DNA from: Bacteroidota bacterium
GTDB lineage: Bacteria > Bacteroidota > Bacteroidia > Chitinophagales > Chitinophagaceae
Length of the DNA stretch: 13,505 nt
Assembly (NCBI GenBank): GCA_023411775.1
Contig: JAEYOL010000059.1
Location: 1 to 13,505 of the forward strand
Reading direction: 5' to 3'
Shown here: piece by piece, positions 8,401-13,505 of the stretch
Position numbering within the stretch: the stretch's first letter is position 1
Layout: each line of letters starts with the position of its first letter
Translations under genes and position numbers: made by a program
Notes under the pieces: model-generated
Database searches by the model: none
Seen by the model: only the letters and a program-made list of their open reading frames with translations
What the model was told of the DNA's origin: nothing

Positions 8401-9978
8401 ACCAAATTTTTCATACACAAATCTTTTAACGTCCGGCTGCCCCTTGGCATCGTAGGCAGGTGTAACCAGGTACACGGTACCGTTTTGCGTACCTGCCCAA
8501 AAAGAACCGTCTTTATTCTCGGCAAAAGTCCAGAGCTGGTCATCAAGATTAGGGACAAAACCTTCGAATCGCCAGGTACTGGTTATTTTATCGCGCAGGA
8601 ATACCGCCACTCCAAAAGTGGCGCCACCAAGCAACATGTTGGGGTTATTTTTGCTTAAATAGATCCCCGTCAGCTGCATATCACCGCCAATGGAGGGACG
8701 AAGTAAGGATACTTTATCATCCCGTATCGCGAAAAGCCCATCATTTGGTACCAGCAACGTGTTCCCATCTTTCAATAAGGCGAAAGTCTGGTTGGGGGGC
8801 ACCTCTTTAATCTCTTCAAACTGCCCGGTTTTGGAATTAAGTCGTAACAGGCCATTTGTAGTGCCGAGGTAGAGTTGGCCATTAAATCTTGCAATACTCA
8901 GCGTGGAAGTTTTAATACCCGACTGTGCAGTAAACTGGGTAAGCGGAGAACTGGTCTCGACGCGGGAGATCCCATTATCCAGGCCCAGCCAAATGGTACC
9001 ACGGCTATCAGTATAAACGGCATAAACGGATTCGTCTTGCAGCCCTACATCCCTGTTGATTAGTTGAACGACTTTTCCTGTGGAGTCGAGCGTGACCAGT
9101 CCTTTACCGGTTGTTGAGACAATAACATTGCCGTTGGCCAATTTCTCTGCCTTATATAGTGTAGCTGATTTTAGATAAAAATCAGCTTCGGTTTTAACGG
9201 GTTTGAAAGTTTTGCCATCATATATAAAAAACCCACTGTAAAATAAACCTAACAGGTATGACTTTGGCCCCGATGAGGAAGGTGCGCCAGGCGAGTGATA
9301 GGGCAACATCACCTGCATCCGCTCCTGACCCACGAACTCACTTCCTGGAATCAGTTTTAAAGAATCATTCACCAGGCGTAGCAAGCCAACGCCCTGCTGA
9401 TGTACGAAATATTCATTGCCCAGGCTGAAGGCGTACATAAACTTGGAAACAGGAATCCAAACCCTTACCAGTTTTTTATCTACTATCCGGAAAATATATT
9501 CCCTGGATTGTATTAATATTTCAGGACCATTGGTGTAGATCGTCCAGACATCATAAAAATTTCGGAACTGGTCTGGTATCAGGTCTTTAAGTGAGACAGC
9601 ATTAGTCTGACCAACGCTGTCCATAGAGAGATAACCAAAGTCACCGACCCCTCCGTAGAAGATAGTACCATCTTCGCCGCGGGCCATTGCCCTCACAATA
9701 GGAGGTACTTCTTTAAAGATTACCCTTCTCCATTTGACCCCATCGTACTCGAGTATTCCATTTTGAATACCGAAATACATAAAACCGCGGTTATCTTCAA
9801 TGATAGAAAAGTTTTGTGGCGGAGCTTTATAAGTCTTGGCGGAATAGTTTGTAATAAATGGCAATCCTTTTTCGCCATCGTCCTGCGCGTTTAGGCTCAA
9901 TACCGAACAAAGGGCAATAATTGCGGCTAAACAAAGAATCGTGTTTCTGTTTAAAGCAAACAGGTAGCTTTTTCTCAT
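2413..9978 (-). CDS. Giant hybrid histidine kinase: periplasmic propeller and Y_Y_Y sensor, seven GAF domains, HisKA/HATPase, two receivers
   Basis: This 2521-aa inner-membrane sensor starts with a signal peptide (about 1-31, ending SLNA). A beta-propeller region follows (about 38-660), with reg_prop-like blades such as RGTIWLGLDNGISR (326-339) and NGIVWICTSDGLIRYD (633-648). Next are a Y_Y_Y domain (about 690-765), one transmembrane helix (about 773-792) and a coiled coil (796-820). Seven GAF units follow between 821 and about 2025, separated by LLKETEQRNAEL-type helices. The HisKA phosphoacceptor is H2060 in VSHELRTP. The HATPase has N2189/N2193, DTGIGIA (D2220) and GTGLGL (2251-2256). Receiver 1 (2324-2440) has D2373 and K2422. 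Receiver 2 (2445-2521) is degenerate, with Asn2493 at the acceptor position and an early end. Unlike classical hybrid two-component systems of Bacteroidota, it has no AraC DNA-binding domain. It is the likely first gene of the block with the receiver and cyclase. The N-terminal half resembles glycan-type sensors, but the ligand is unknown. Confidence 0.95.
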   Translation of the reverse strand: MRKSYLFALNRNTILCLAAIIALCSVLSLNAQDDGEKGLPFITNYSAKTYKAPPQNFSIIEDNRGFMYFGIQNGILEYDGVKWRRVIFKEVPPIVRAMARGEDGTIFYGGVGDFGYLSMDSVGQTNAVSLKDLIPDQFRNFYDVWTIYTNGPEILIQSREYIFRIVDKKLVRVWIPVSKFMYAFSLGNEYFVHQQGVGLLRLVNDSLKLIPGSEFVGQERMQVMLPYHSPGAPSSSGPKSYLLGLFYSGFFIYDGKTFKPVKTEADFYLKSATLYKAEKLANGNVIVSTTGKGLVTLDSTGKVVQLINRDVGLQDESVYAVYTDSRGTIWLGLDNGISRVETSSPLTQFTAQSGIKTSTLSIARFNGQLYLGTTNGLLRLNSKTGQFEEIKEVPPNQTFALLKDGNTLLVPNDGLFAIRDDKVSLLRPSIGGDMQLTGIYLSKNNPNMLLGGATFGVAVFLRDKITSTWRFEGFVPNLDDQLWTFAENKDGSFWAGTQNGTVYLVTPAYDAKGQPDVKRFVYEKFGEEHGLRKAAGSVFNIKGENYFLGDSSLFRFDEQQKRFYADTTFGNFEYAGGIAEFDVHEDPKGRVWIRFGKETIIATPHADGKYKIDKTSLLPVADKTFSKIFTEENGIVWICTSDGLIRYDENLHKDYDQNFATRIRSVSAGKRLLNTAIAGKEEDAPAVSYRSNTMRFEYAAPFFEQEDKTLYQTWLEGFESDWSEFDNNFYKEYTNLPAGKYAFHVRAKNVYHKTSDESVYYFSILPPWYTTWWAYSLYVLAALAIIGLIVRYRTRQLKAKHKELEQIVASRTAELSHRIEELAVINSVQEGLVKEIGIQDIYDLVGEKIRLIFNAQVIDIVTYDPKTNLMEDRYAYEKGDRTLLGPREPQGFRKNVIEGKQVQVINENIQERMKEYGNLVLMGEQSKSVLFVPLITAGEVRGIISLQDIDKEHAFSESDVSLLSTLANSMSVALESARRFDVTNRLLKETEQRNAELAVINSVQDGLVREMDIQGIYYLVGEKIREIFDAQVIDIVTYDRKTNLIEDKYAYEKGDRTLLGPREPKGYRKHIIETGEQLVINENALEIGKQYDNVVVVGEEPKSLVLVPMITGGQVTGIISLQNIDHEHAFSDSNVRLINTLANSMSIALESARLFDETKRLLKETEQRNAELAVINSVQDGLVREMDIQGIYYLVGEKIREIFDAQVIDIVTYDRKSNLIEDKYSYEKGDRTLLGPREPKGFRKHIIETGDQLVINENASEVGKQYDNVVVVGEEAKSFVMVPMITGGNVTGIISLQNIDHENAFSDSNVRLINTLANSMSIALESARLFDETKRLLKETEQRNAELAVINSVQDGLVREMDIQGIYELVGEKIREIFNAQVIDIVTYDRQSNLIEDRYAFEKGDRTLLGPREPKGFRKHVIETGEMLLHNENIEEECKNFNNELLIGEFPKSQIFYPLLAGGKVNGIISLQNLDHEHAFTDSDVSLLTTLANSMSVALESARLFDETNRLLKETEQRNAELAVINSVQESLVAQMDMQGIYDLVGDKMREIFNAQVVDIVTYDKKTNLIEDKYSYEKGDRTLLGPRSPKGFREHVIRTGQLLVINKEVEKLRSQYDNTVIVGQAAKSLVLVPLVAGGEVTGVISLQNIDQEDAFSESDISLLVTLVNSMSVALKSARLFDETKMLLKETEQRKAELAVINNVQEGLVKEFKSSAIYELVGEKLCELFDTQTVLIRTFELEAGNEVWRYAIEKGIRKFSEPRPLNWANRRLIETQKPLIINENYLETAKKYGGTGVTIGQPPKSAVFVPMLVGGVVRGSVSLQNLDKENAFTEAELGLLSALTSSMAVALENTRLFDETTRLLDETKQRATELSTVNNISQTLASQLNPEELIKLVGDQLRDQFKANIVYLALLNPVSKIIYFPYQYGDELTPMRLGEGLTSQIILSGKALLINKDVDELTIKLGVQRLGIPAASYLGVPIPVGDEIIGVLSVQSTESENRFDENDERLLSTIAASVGVALRKAQLFEEVTLAKQQAEEASQAAEKANQAKSAFLSTVSHELRTPLTSVLGFAKIIRKRLEEKIFPATDKSDAKIDKTIQQVSDNLAVVVSEGERLTNLINEVLDLAKIEAGKMEWNMETVSMQEVAERALAATTSLFEQKNLQLKTSIPDELPLVHGDRDKLIQVMVNLISNAVKFTPSGTITCSISAKKGEIITGIADTGIGIAPGDHAAVFEQFKQVVGDTLTDKPKGTGLGLPICKEIIEHHQGRIWLKSELGKGSTFYFALPIPKQASSTQPIHLDDLVKQLKEQMAQSKFKLNGNHATILVVDDDDSIRSLLQQELGEAGYLIEEASNGKEALARIRQHRPDLVILDVMMPEMNGFDVAAILKNDPKTMDIPIIVLSIVQDKARGYRIGVDRYLTKPIDTAELFAEVGNLIEQGKSKKKVMVVDEDTTAVRSLTDVLQAKGYQVVESDGKELFEKAIKTQPDIIILNSVLSDKQEIVKSLRFEKGLENVLFLIYQ
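4366..7518 (-). repeat. In-frame tandem 525-bp repeat (six GAF units) inside the kinase gene
   Basis: The marker ELAVINxVQ recurs at residues 821, 996, 1171, 1346, 1521 and 1696, exactly 175 codons apart. A seventh, diverged unit starts at 1872. Unit boundaries on the minus strand are 7518-6994, 6993-6469, 6468-5944, 5943-5419, 5418-4894 and 4893-4366. Units 1-5 share EKGDRTLLGPR and IDIVTYD-like strings. Units 2 and 3 differ at 11 of 175 residues by my count and are also very alike at the DNA level. Unit 6 keeps the frame and linker but has lost the EKGDRTLLGPR core. The unit contains one GAF domain plus its connecting signalling helix, so the array grew by duplicating a complete module. Confidence 0.93.
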
Positions 9979-10398
9979 GGTGGTATTGCAGGCTTAATAT
10001 TGCTTGTCTCAGTCAGGTAGGATAGCCTTCAAAAATGCGGATTGACCTGGAATCTATAGGTGCAGATGTTGTTTAAATATAATACATTATTAAGGAACAT
10101 CGGGGTTTTTTTGCGTTCTCAGGCTTACATTGTATGGCAGGGAATTTTTCTTTGATAATGACTGTTGACATAAAGGGCATAAATTAAAGTTTTCAGACAA
10201 CGAATGTCCGCGTGAAAGAGCTGTTTTAACCTTTATCCTGATCGCGATGCCCAACGAATGATGTCAGCTTTCCGGCCCTGGTTTTTCCTGAGAGAAATTG
10301 GCTTATTGCTTCACCGGTATGTCGAACAGCCAAGGTAATATCAGGCCGGTTTTAGATAATTGCGTAAGTTTAGACTTTGAAAAAAACGATCCTGTTTT
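9979..10398. other. Divergent intergenic region (420 bp) between the kinase and serine hydrolase genes
   Basis: This gap must hold the promoters of both divergent transcription units. I found no convincing Bacteroidota promoter pair (TTTG and TAnnTTTG at normal spacing) and no Shine-Dalgarno site for either gene. The half next to the kinase is AT-rich (about 10070-10200). The segment 10226-10351 is unexpectedly open on both strands. On the minus strand, 41 codons without an ATG read through LAVRHTGEAISQF and end HRDQDKG. On the plus strand a similar stop-free run contains MMSAFRPWFFLREIGLLL. It may be a gene remnant, an intergenic repeat or noncoding RNA; I do not call a gene. Confidence 0.5.
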
Positions 10399-11973
10399 AT
10401 GAGAAAAATTGGTCTTACTACCACGATATTTTTTGCTTTTTTCTGGCTTACGCTTTCTTCACTTGCGCAACAGCCAGTTTCATTTGACCCCTCATACAAG
10501 CCAGCGGTTTATACTGATCCCGACCGCCTGGAAAAAATAAAAAAAACTTTTCCCGTCATAGATAACCTGTTTAAAAAAACTGCATCTGAAAATCATTTCC
10601 CTGGGCTTGCATGGGGTATTGTAGTGGATGGGAAACTCGTGCATACCGGCAACTATGGCTATACGGATATCGGGAAAAAAATACCTGTCAGTTCCTCTTC
10701 TCTGTTCAGGATCGCTTCCATGAGTAAAAGCTTTACTGCGATGGCGATCCTAAAACTACGGGATGATGGCAAACTGGACCTGGATGATCCCGCTTATAAG
10801 TTTATTCCTGAGTTAAAAAATCTAAAATACCCTACGGCGGACTCACCACCCATTACCGTGCGTCACCTGCTTACACATGGCGGTGGATTTCCCGAAGATA
10901 ATCCCTGGGGCGACCGTCAACTTGCCGATACCGACAAGGAGTTAATGGAGTTTATTGGTAAGCAGATCATCTTTTCGAATCCGCCCGGCATCGAGTACGA
11001 GTACAGTAATCTGGGATTTGCCCTATTGGGGAAAATTATTACAAATGCGTCAGGTCAGCGCTACCAGGATTATATCAGAAATAATATCTGGAAACCACTT
11101 GGCATGCATACAACCGAATGGGAGTATGCTAATATCGCTCCCGAAAAACTGGCTCACGGGTATCGATGGCTCAATAATAAATGGAATGAAGAAGCCTTGT
11201 TGCACGACACACCCGATGGATCCTGGGGTGCCATGGGAAGTATGATCAGTTCGGTAGAAGAGTTTTCCAATTATATGGCTTTTCACCTTTCCGCCTGGCC
11301 GCCCAGTAATGCAAAGGAGACTGGTCCCATCAAAAGAAGTTCAGTGCGTGAGATGCACCATCCATGGCGTTTTAATGGTTTTAATCCCATGTACAAATTC
11401 CCGGATGGACGAACCTGCGCGATGGTCTCGGCGTATGCCTACGGATTAGGTTGGACGATTGATTGTGAGGGCCGCGAATATATTGCGCACAGTGGCGGCC
11501 TTCCCGGTTTCGGAAGCCAGTGGCGCATCATGCCGGACTATGGTATTGGGGTGGTGGCCTTTGCCAACCGTACCTATGCGGGTGTTGGTGGCGTGAACCT
11601 GCAGGTCCTTGATACCATGGTGAAGATCGCAGGGCTTAAACCCGCAAAACTGCCGGCATCCGTGATACTTGAAAAAAGAAAAAATGAACTGGTCAAGTTA
11701 CTTCCTTCCTGGACAAATGCCGAGCAGAGCGGAATATTTGCCGAGAACTTTTTCCCTGACAACCCGATCGACAGCCTGCGTAAAGAGGCAAAAGATATTT
11801 TTGAAAAAGCAGGAAAGATCATTTCGGTAAAAGAAATGATACCCTTTAACCAGTTGCGGGGAAGATTTATTATAGAAGCCGAGAAAGCGGATATCGAAGT
11901 GTTCTTTACCTTGTCCCCTGAGAATCCTCCGCTGATACAGGAGTATAGGATTAGGAGTATTGGGAAAAAATAG
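10399..11973 (+). CDS. Exported serine hydrolase of the beta-lactamase / penicillin-binding protein fold (class C-like, with C-terminal extension)
   Basis: This 524-aa protein has an N-terminal signal peptide (about 1-23, ending SSLA before QQP), so it acts in the periplasm or is exported. The three active-site motifs of the serine beta-lactamase/DD-peptidase fold are intact: S107-M-S-K110 (nucleophile and general base), Y202-S-N204, and H364-S-G366 in place of the KTG box. HSG is typical of esterase, D-aminopeptidase and class C-like family members. The catalytic domain runs from about 45 to 410. About 115 further residues (410-524) form a tail ending in predicted beta strands, including FIIEAEKADIEVFFTL. 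The tail recalls the NTF2/DUF3887-like tails of similar hydrolases; this assignment is tentative. The family includes carboxypeptidases, esterases and D-amino-acid amidases, so the substrate cannot be named, and drug resistance should not be assumed. The gene is monocistronic by context and ends in a terminator. Confidence 0.9.
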   Translation: MRKIGLTTTIFFAFFWLTLSSLAQQPVSFDPSYKPAVYTDPDRLEKIKKTFPVIDNLFKKTASENHFPGLAWGIVVDGKLVHTGNYGYTDIGKKIPVSSSSLFRIASMSKSFTAMAILKLRDDGKLDLDDPAYKFIPELKNLKYPTADSPPITVRHLLTHGGGFPEDNPWGDRQLADTDKELMEFIGKQIIFSNPPGIEYEYSNLGFALLGKIITNASGQRYQDYIRNNIWKPLGMHTTEWEYANIAPEKLAHGYRWLNNKWNEEALLHDTPDGSWGAMGSMISSVEEFSNYMAFHLSAWPPSNAKETGPIKRSSVREMHHPWRFNGFNPMYKFPDGRTCAMVSAYAYGLGWTIDCEGREYIAHSGGLPGFGSQWRIMPDYGIGVVAFANRTYAGVGGVNLQVLDTMVKIAGLKPAKLPASVILEKRKNELVKLLPSWTNAEQSGIFAENFFPDNPIDSLRKEAKDIFEKAGKIISVKEMIPFNQLRGRFIIEAEKADIEVFFTLSPENPPLIQEYRIRSIGKK

Positions 11974-11997
11974 GGTATTGTAGCCGCAATACTTTTT
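11974..11997 (+). terminator. Intrinsic terminator of the serine hydrolase gene
   Basis: Directly after the TAG stop, GTATTG (11975-11980) and CAATAC (11987-11992) form a perfect 6-bp stem with a 6-nt loop. A G-T closing pair and the T-run 11993-11997 follow. Position, stem and T-tract fit a Rho-independent terminator, although the stem is short and AT-rich and so may be leaky. An A-run (11965-11970) precedes it, but no minus-strand gene ends here. Confidence 0.65.
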
Positions 11998-12300
11998 CAA
12001 ACGGGTTTTAAGACAAGAGAAAGGCCCCGGGTCTGGTTTTCTTCGATGTGATGTTTCCTTTGGTGCAGCGCCCCGGGTGACATCCTGGGTGGCGTCATTC
12101 GTTACACAAAGTCTTTATCGTTGGTTTTACGATTTGTTACTCCCATTTCACCTGCTGTGGAAGCGATCCCGCTATTGCCATACCAGCCCTGAGACTGTAA
12201 CTTTCTCTAACGGGTTTTGAAAGAAAACACTCCCGTCAGCTATTTGGAATTAATCGTAACTTTAAGACAGTTCTTGATTTTCTCACTAAAACTATACAAT
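11998..12300. other. Intergenic region between the serine hydrolase and DoxX-like genes
   Basis: No recognised gene is present. The first part is GC-rich compared with the other gap. It carries a 9-bp direct repeat, GCCCCGGGT, at 12024-12032 and 12070-12078. It also contains the words TGACATC (12078-12084) and ATTCGTT (12097-12103), which occur fused, on the opposite strand, at 10253-10266 upstream of the serine hydrolase. A 33-codon ATG-started minus-strand frame (11997-12098) and open plus-strand frames overlap here without family resemblance. The last 90 bp are AT-rich and probably hold the promoter of the DoxX-like gene. TAACTTTA at about 12256 resembles a -7 box, but no correctly spaced -33 TTTG was found. 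Confidence 0.45.
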
Positions 12301-12744
12301 ATGGACCTCCTGCATCGCCTTGAATATTGGGGAGACAGGCATCACCCGCGTTGGATGGATATCGTACGTATAGCACTTGGCATTTTTCTAATCTACAAAG
12401 GCATTGACTTTCTCAGGAACATGGGTGATCTCATAACCCTAATGTCTATCAAAACATCTTTCGGTGAATTCAGCTACATCCTGATTGGGCACCTGGTGGT
12501 ATTTGCTCATATCATGGGCGGCATATTTATTGCACTCGGTGTGCTAACAAGGTTTGCGTGCCTCATGCAAATACCGATTTTATTGGGTGCAGTATTCCTG
12601 ATCAACCGGCCTGGCGGCATGGCAGAGCCATATTCCGAACTGCTGATCTCGCTGGTAGTTTTACTGTTGCTATTCTATTTCCTGATCGCGGGAAATGGTC
12701 CGCTGTCGGTGAAAGTAGAAGAACCCGAAAAGGTCAGGCATTAA
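12301..12744 (+). CDS. DoxX-family small integral membrane protein
   Basis: The chosen start gives 147 aa, MDLLHRLEYW onward. An in-frame ATG 84 bp upstream (12217) would add 28 residues with no family resemblance, so I prefer 12301, where the DoxX-type amphipathic N-terminus begins. Four hydrophobic segments are visible: about 19-38 (IVRIALGIFLIYKGIDF), 57-82, 86-103 and 111-130. They are followed by a short charged cytosolic or periplasmic tail. The RxxLGxFLxxxGxxxL first helix and the LxRxxxLxQIPIL pattern before helix 3 fit the DoxX/DoxD-like family of four-helix inner-membrane proteins. Their biochemical role is mostly unclear; some are linked to quinone or thiol redox stress. There is no operon partner on this strand, and the stop overlaps that of the convergent deacylase gene by 4 bp. 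Confidence 0.8.
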   Translation: MDLLHRLEYWGDRHHPRWMDIVRIALGIFLIYKGIDFLRNMGDLITLMSIKTSFGEFSYILIGHLVVFAHIMGGIFIALGVLTRFACLMQIPILLGAVFLINRPGGMAEPYSELLISLVVLLLLFYFLIAGNGPLSVKVEEPEKVRH

Positions 12745-13505
12745 AAAGCTTTCTTCTCACCGTCGTATCCCGGGCCGTATAACGCTTTACCGGCCCTGGC
12801 TCCCGTGTGCTTTTCTTTGTCGACAGTAATCACTCCGTTTACGATTACGTAATGAAAACCCTTTGAATAGGCATGGGGCTTTTCAAAAGTTGCGAGATCT
12901 TTCACCACTTTGTCGTCAAAGATCACAATATCGGCCGCATACCCTTCACGCAGCAAACCCCGGTCCTGCAACTGGAATTTCTGCGCGGGCAGTGATGTCA
13001 TTCTTCGGATCGCTTCTTCGAGCGATAGCACATTTTCTTCTCTCACGTATTTTCCAAGCACCCTTGCATTGGTGCCGTAGCCACGCGGATGCGGCATTCC
13101 GGAATTAAATACACGGATACTAGCATCGCTTGCAAACATGTTGAAGGGATACTGCATGATACGTTTTACATCTTCTTCGCCCATGCCATGAAACACGGCA
13201 CTGGCGCCACCCGCGATCATGATATCGATCACTGTTTCCGCTTCGGCCTTCGCCTTATGCTTACGACCTTTCATCAGGTTGATCTGCTCAATGCTTTTTC
13301 CATTGTAAGTTGTATCGGGACGATGATAAGCCACCACAGCATAACTGAAATGCTTTAGTTTTCTTTTCTTAAGCCTGCTCAGCATTTCTTTGATCACGTA
13401 TTTTTTTACCTCGGGTCTTTGGAGCCTGGCTTTTATAGAATCCTGCCCGTCGGCCAGGATCTCATCGGGTATCAATGTACTGATGGATGTGCTACTGGCA
13501 GTATA
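12741..13505 (-). CDS. D-aminoacylase / N-acyl-D-amino-acid deacylase family amidohydrolase, C-terminal part (5' end beyond window)
   Basis: The frame is open from the right edge to TAA at 12741-12743, giving 254 residues. A TTG at 13475 is an internal codon, because the reading continues upstream through YTASSTSISTLIP. This motif, the catalytic-type Asp127 of the fragment in ASDASIR, the PHPRGYGT motif, and the end pattern GLLREGYAADIVIFD followed by VIVNG match the C-terminal half of D-aminoacylases in the amidohydrolase superfamily. These are metal-dependent TIM-barrel enzymes that remove the acyl group from N-acyl-D-amino acids. The N-terminal metal-binding HxH region and any signal peptide are outside the window, so zinc ligands and location cannot be checked. 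The acyl-D-amino-acid substrate is not predictable. The gene converges on the DoxX-like gene with a shared TTAA at the stops. Confidence 0.88.
   Translation of the reverse strand, partial: YTASSTSISTLIPDEILADGQDSIKARLQRPEVKKYVIKEMLSRLKKRKLKHFSYAVVAYHRPDTTYNGKSIEQINLMKGRKHKAKAEAETVIDIMIAGGASAVFHGMGEEDVKRIMQYPFNMFASDASIRVFNSGMPHPRGYGTNARVLGKYVREENVLSLEEAIRRMTSLPAQKFQLQDRGLLREGYAADIVIFDDKVVKDLATFEKPHAYSKGFHYVIVNGVITVDKEKHTGARAGKALYGPGYDGEKKAF

Noticed and set aside
10030..10037. CAAAAATG, reading CATTTTTG on the minus strand, a near match to the Bacteroidota -7 box upstream of the kinase
   Set aside because: No TTTG or TTG element at the expected distance; a single 7-of-8 match in an AT-rich gap is expected by chance.
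10363..10381. TAGACTTTG-like -7 box shortly before the serine hydrolase start
   Set aside because: The spacing inside the element is one base too long and no -33 element was found.
10399..11973. Antibiotic-resistance beta-lactamase
   Set aside because: The SxxK, YxN and HSG motifs fit the broad serine hydrolase family; the HSG in place of KTG and the long tail give no support for a clinical-type beta-lactamase.
11997..12098. 33-residue minus-strand ORF starting at the ATG at 12098
   Set aside because: It is short, overlaps the terminator, and shows no recognisable family or translation signal; other frames are equally open. Kept only as part of the intergenic-repeat observation.
12217..12300. 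Upstream ATG extending the DoxX-like protein by 28 residues
   Set aside because: The added residues do not match the family and lie in the probable promoter/leader; the 12301 start gives the usual N-terminus.
13473..13475. TTG as start of the deacylase gene
   Set aside because: The frame stays open to the window edge with family-typical sequence (YTASSTSISTL), so this is an internal Leu codon of a partial gene.

Overview
The window looks like a chromosomal segment of a member of the Bacteroidota, most likely Chitinophagales/Chitinophagaceae. This is inferred from four things: a hybrid histidine kinase whose periplasmic sensor is a two-component-regulator propeller plus Y_Y_Y domain, a TonB-dependent-receptor-type beta-barrel C-terminus ending in Phe, AT-rich upstream regions without clear Shine-Dalgarno sequences, and the serine hydrolase, DoxX and D-aminoacylase types present. 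No rRNA, tRNA, CRISPR array, transposase or integrase was seen.

Layout. The left edge (1-187, +) is the tail of an outer-membrane beta-barrel protein. It converges on a three-gene block read on the minus strand from 9978 down to 239. The block starts with a very large hybrid sensor kinase (2521 aa), followed by a 125-aa stand-alone receiver and a 559-aa GAF plus class III nucleotide cyclase. The gaps are 78 and 38 bp, so an operon is likely. Divergent from it, after a 420-bp gap, comes an exported beta-lactamase-fold serine hydrolase (10399-11973, +) with an intrinsic terminator directly behind it. A 327-bp gap leads to a small DoxX-like membrane protein (12301-12744, +). That gene meets, tail to tail with a shared TTAA, a D-aminoacylase-type amidohydrolase (minus) that runs off the right edge.

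How the genes may work together. The kinase has a signal peptide, about 730 residues of periplasmic propeller and Y_Y_Y, one transmembrane helix, seven tandem GAF domains, a HisKA/HATPase core, one intact receiver and one degenerate receiver. The first six GAF units repeat at exactly 175 residues (525 bp), and five of them are close copies. The neighbouring receiver and GAF-cyclase suggest a route from envelope sensing through phosphotransfer to cyclic-nucleotide output, in place of the AraC-type DNA-binding output usual for propeller kinases. This is the most unusual system in the window, but the link is inferred from gene order. The serine hydrolase and the D-aminoacylase-like protein could both act on D-amino-acid-containing peptides, which is also only an inference.

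The two long intergenic gaps flanking the serine hydrolase share short sequence words and are unusually open on both strands, so they may hold a dispersed intergenic repeat or structured RNA.
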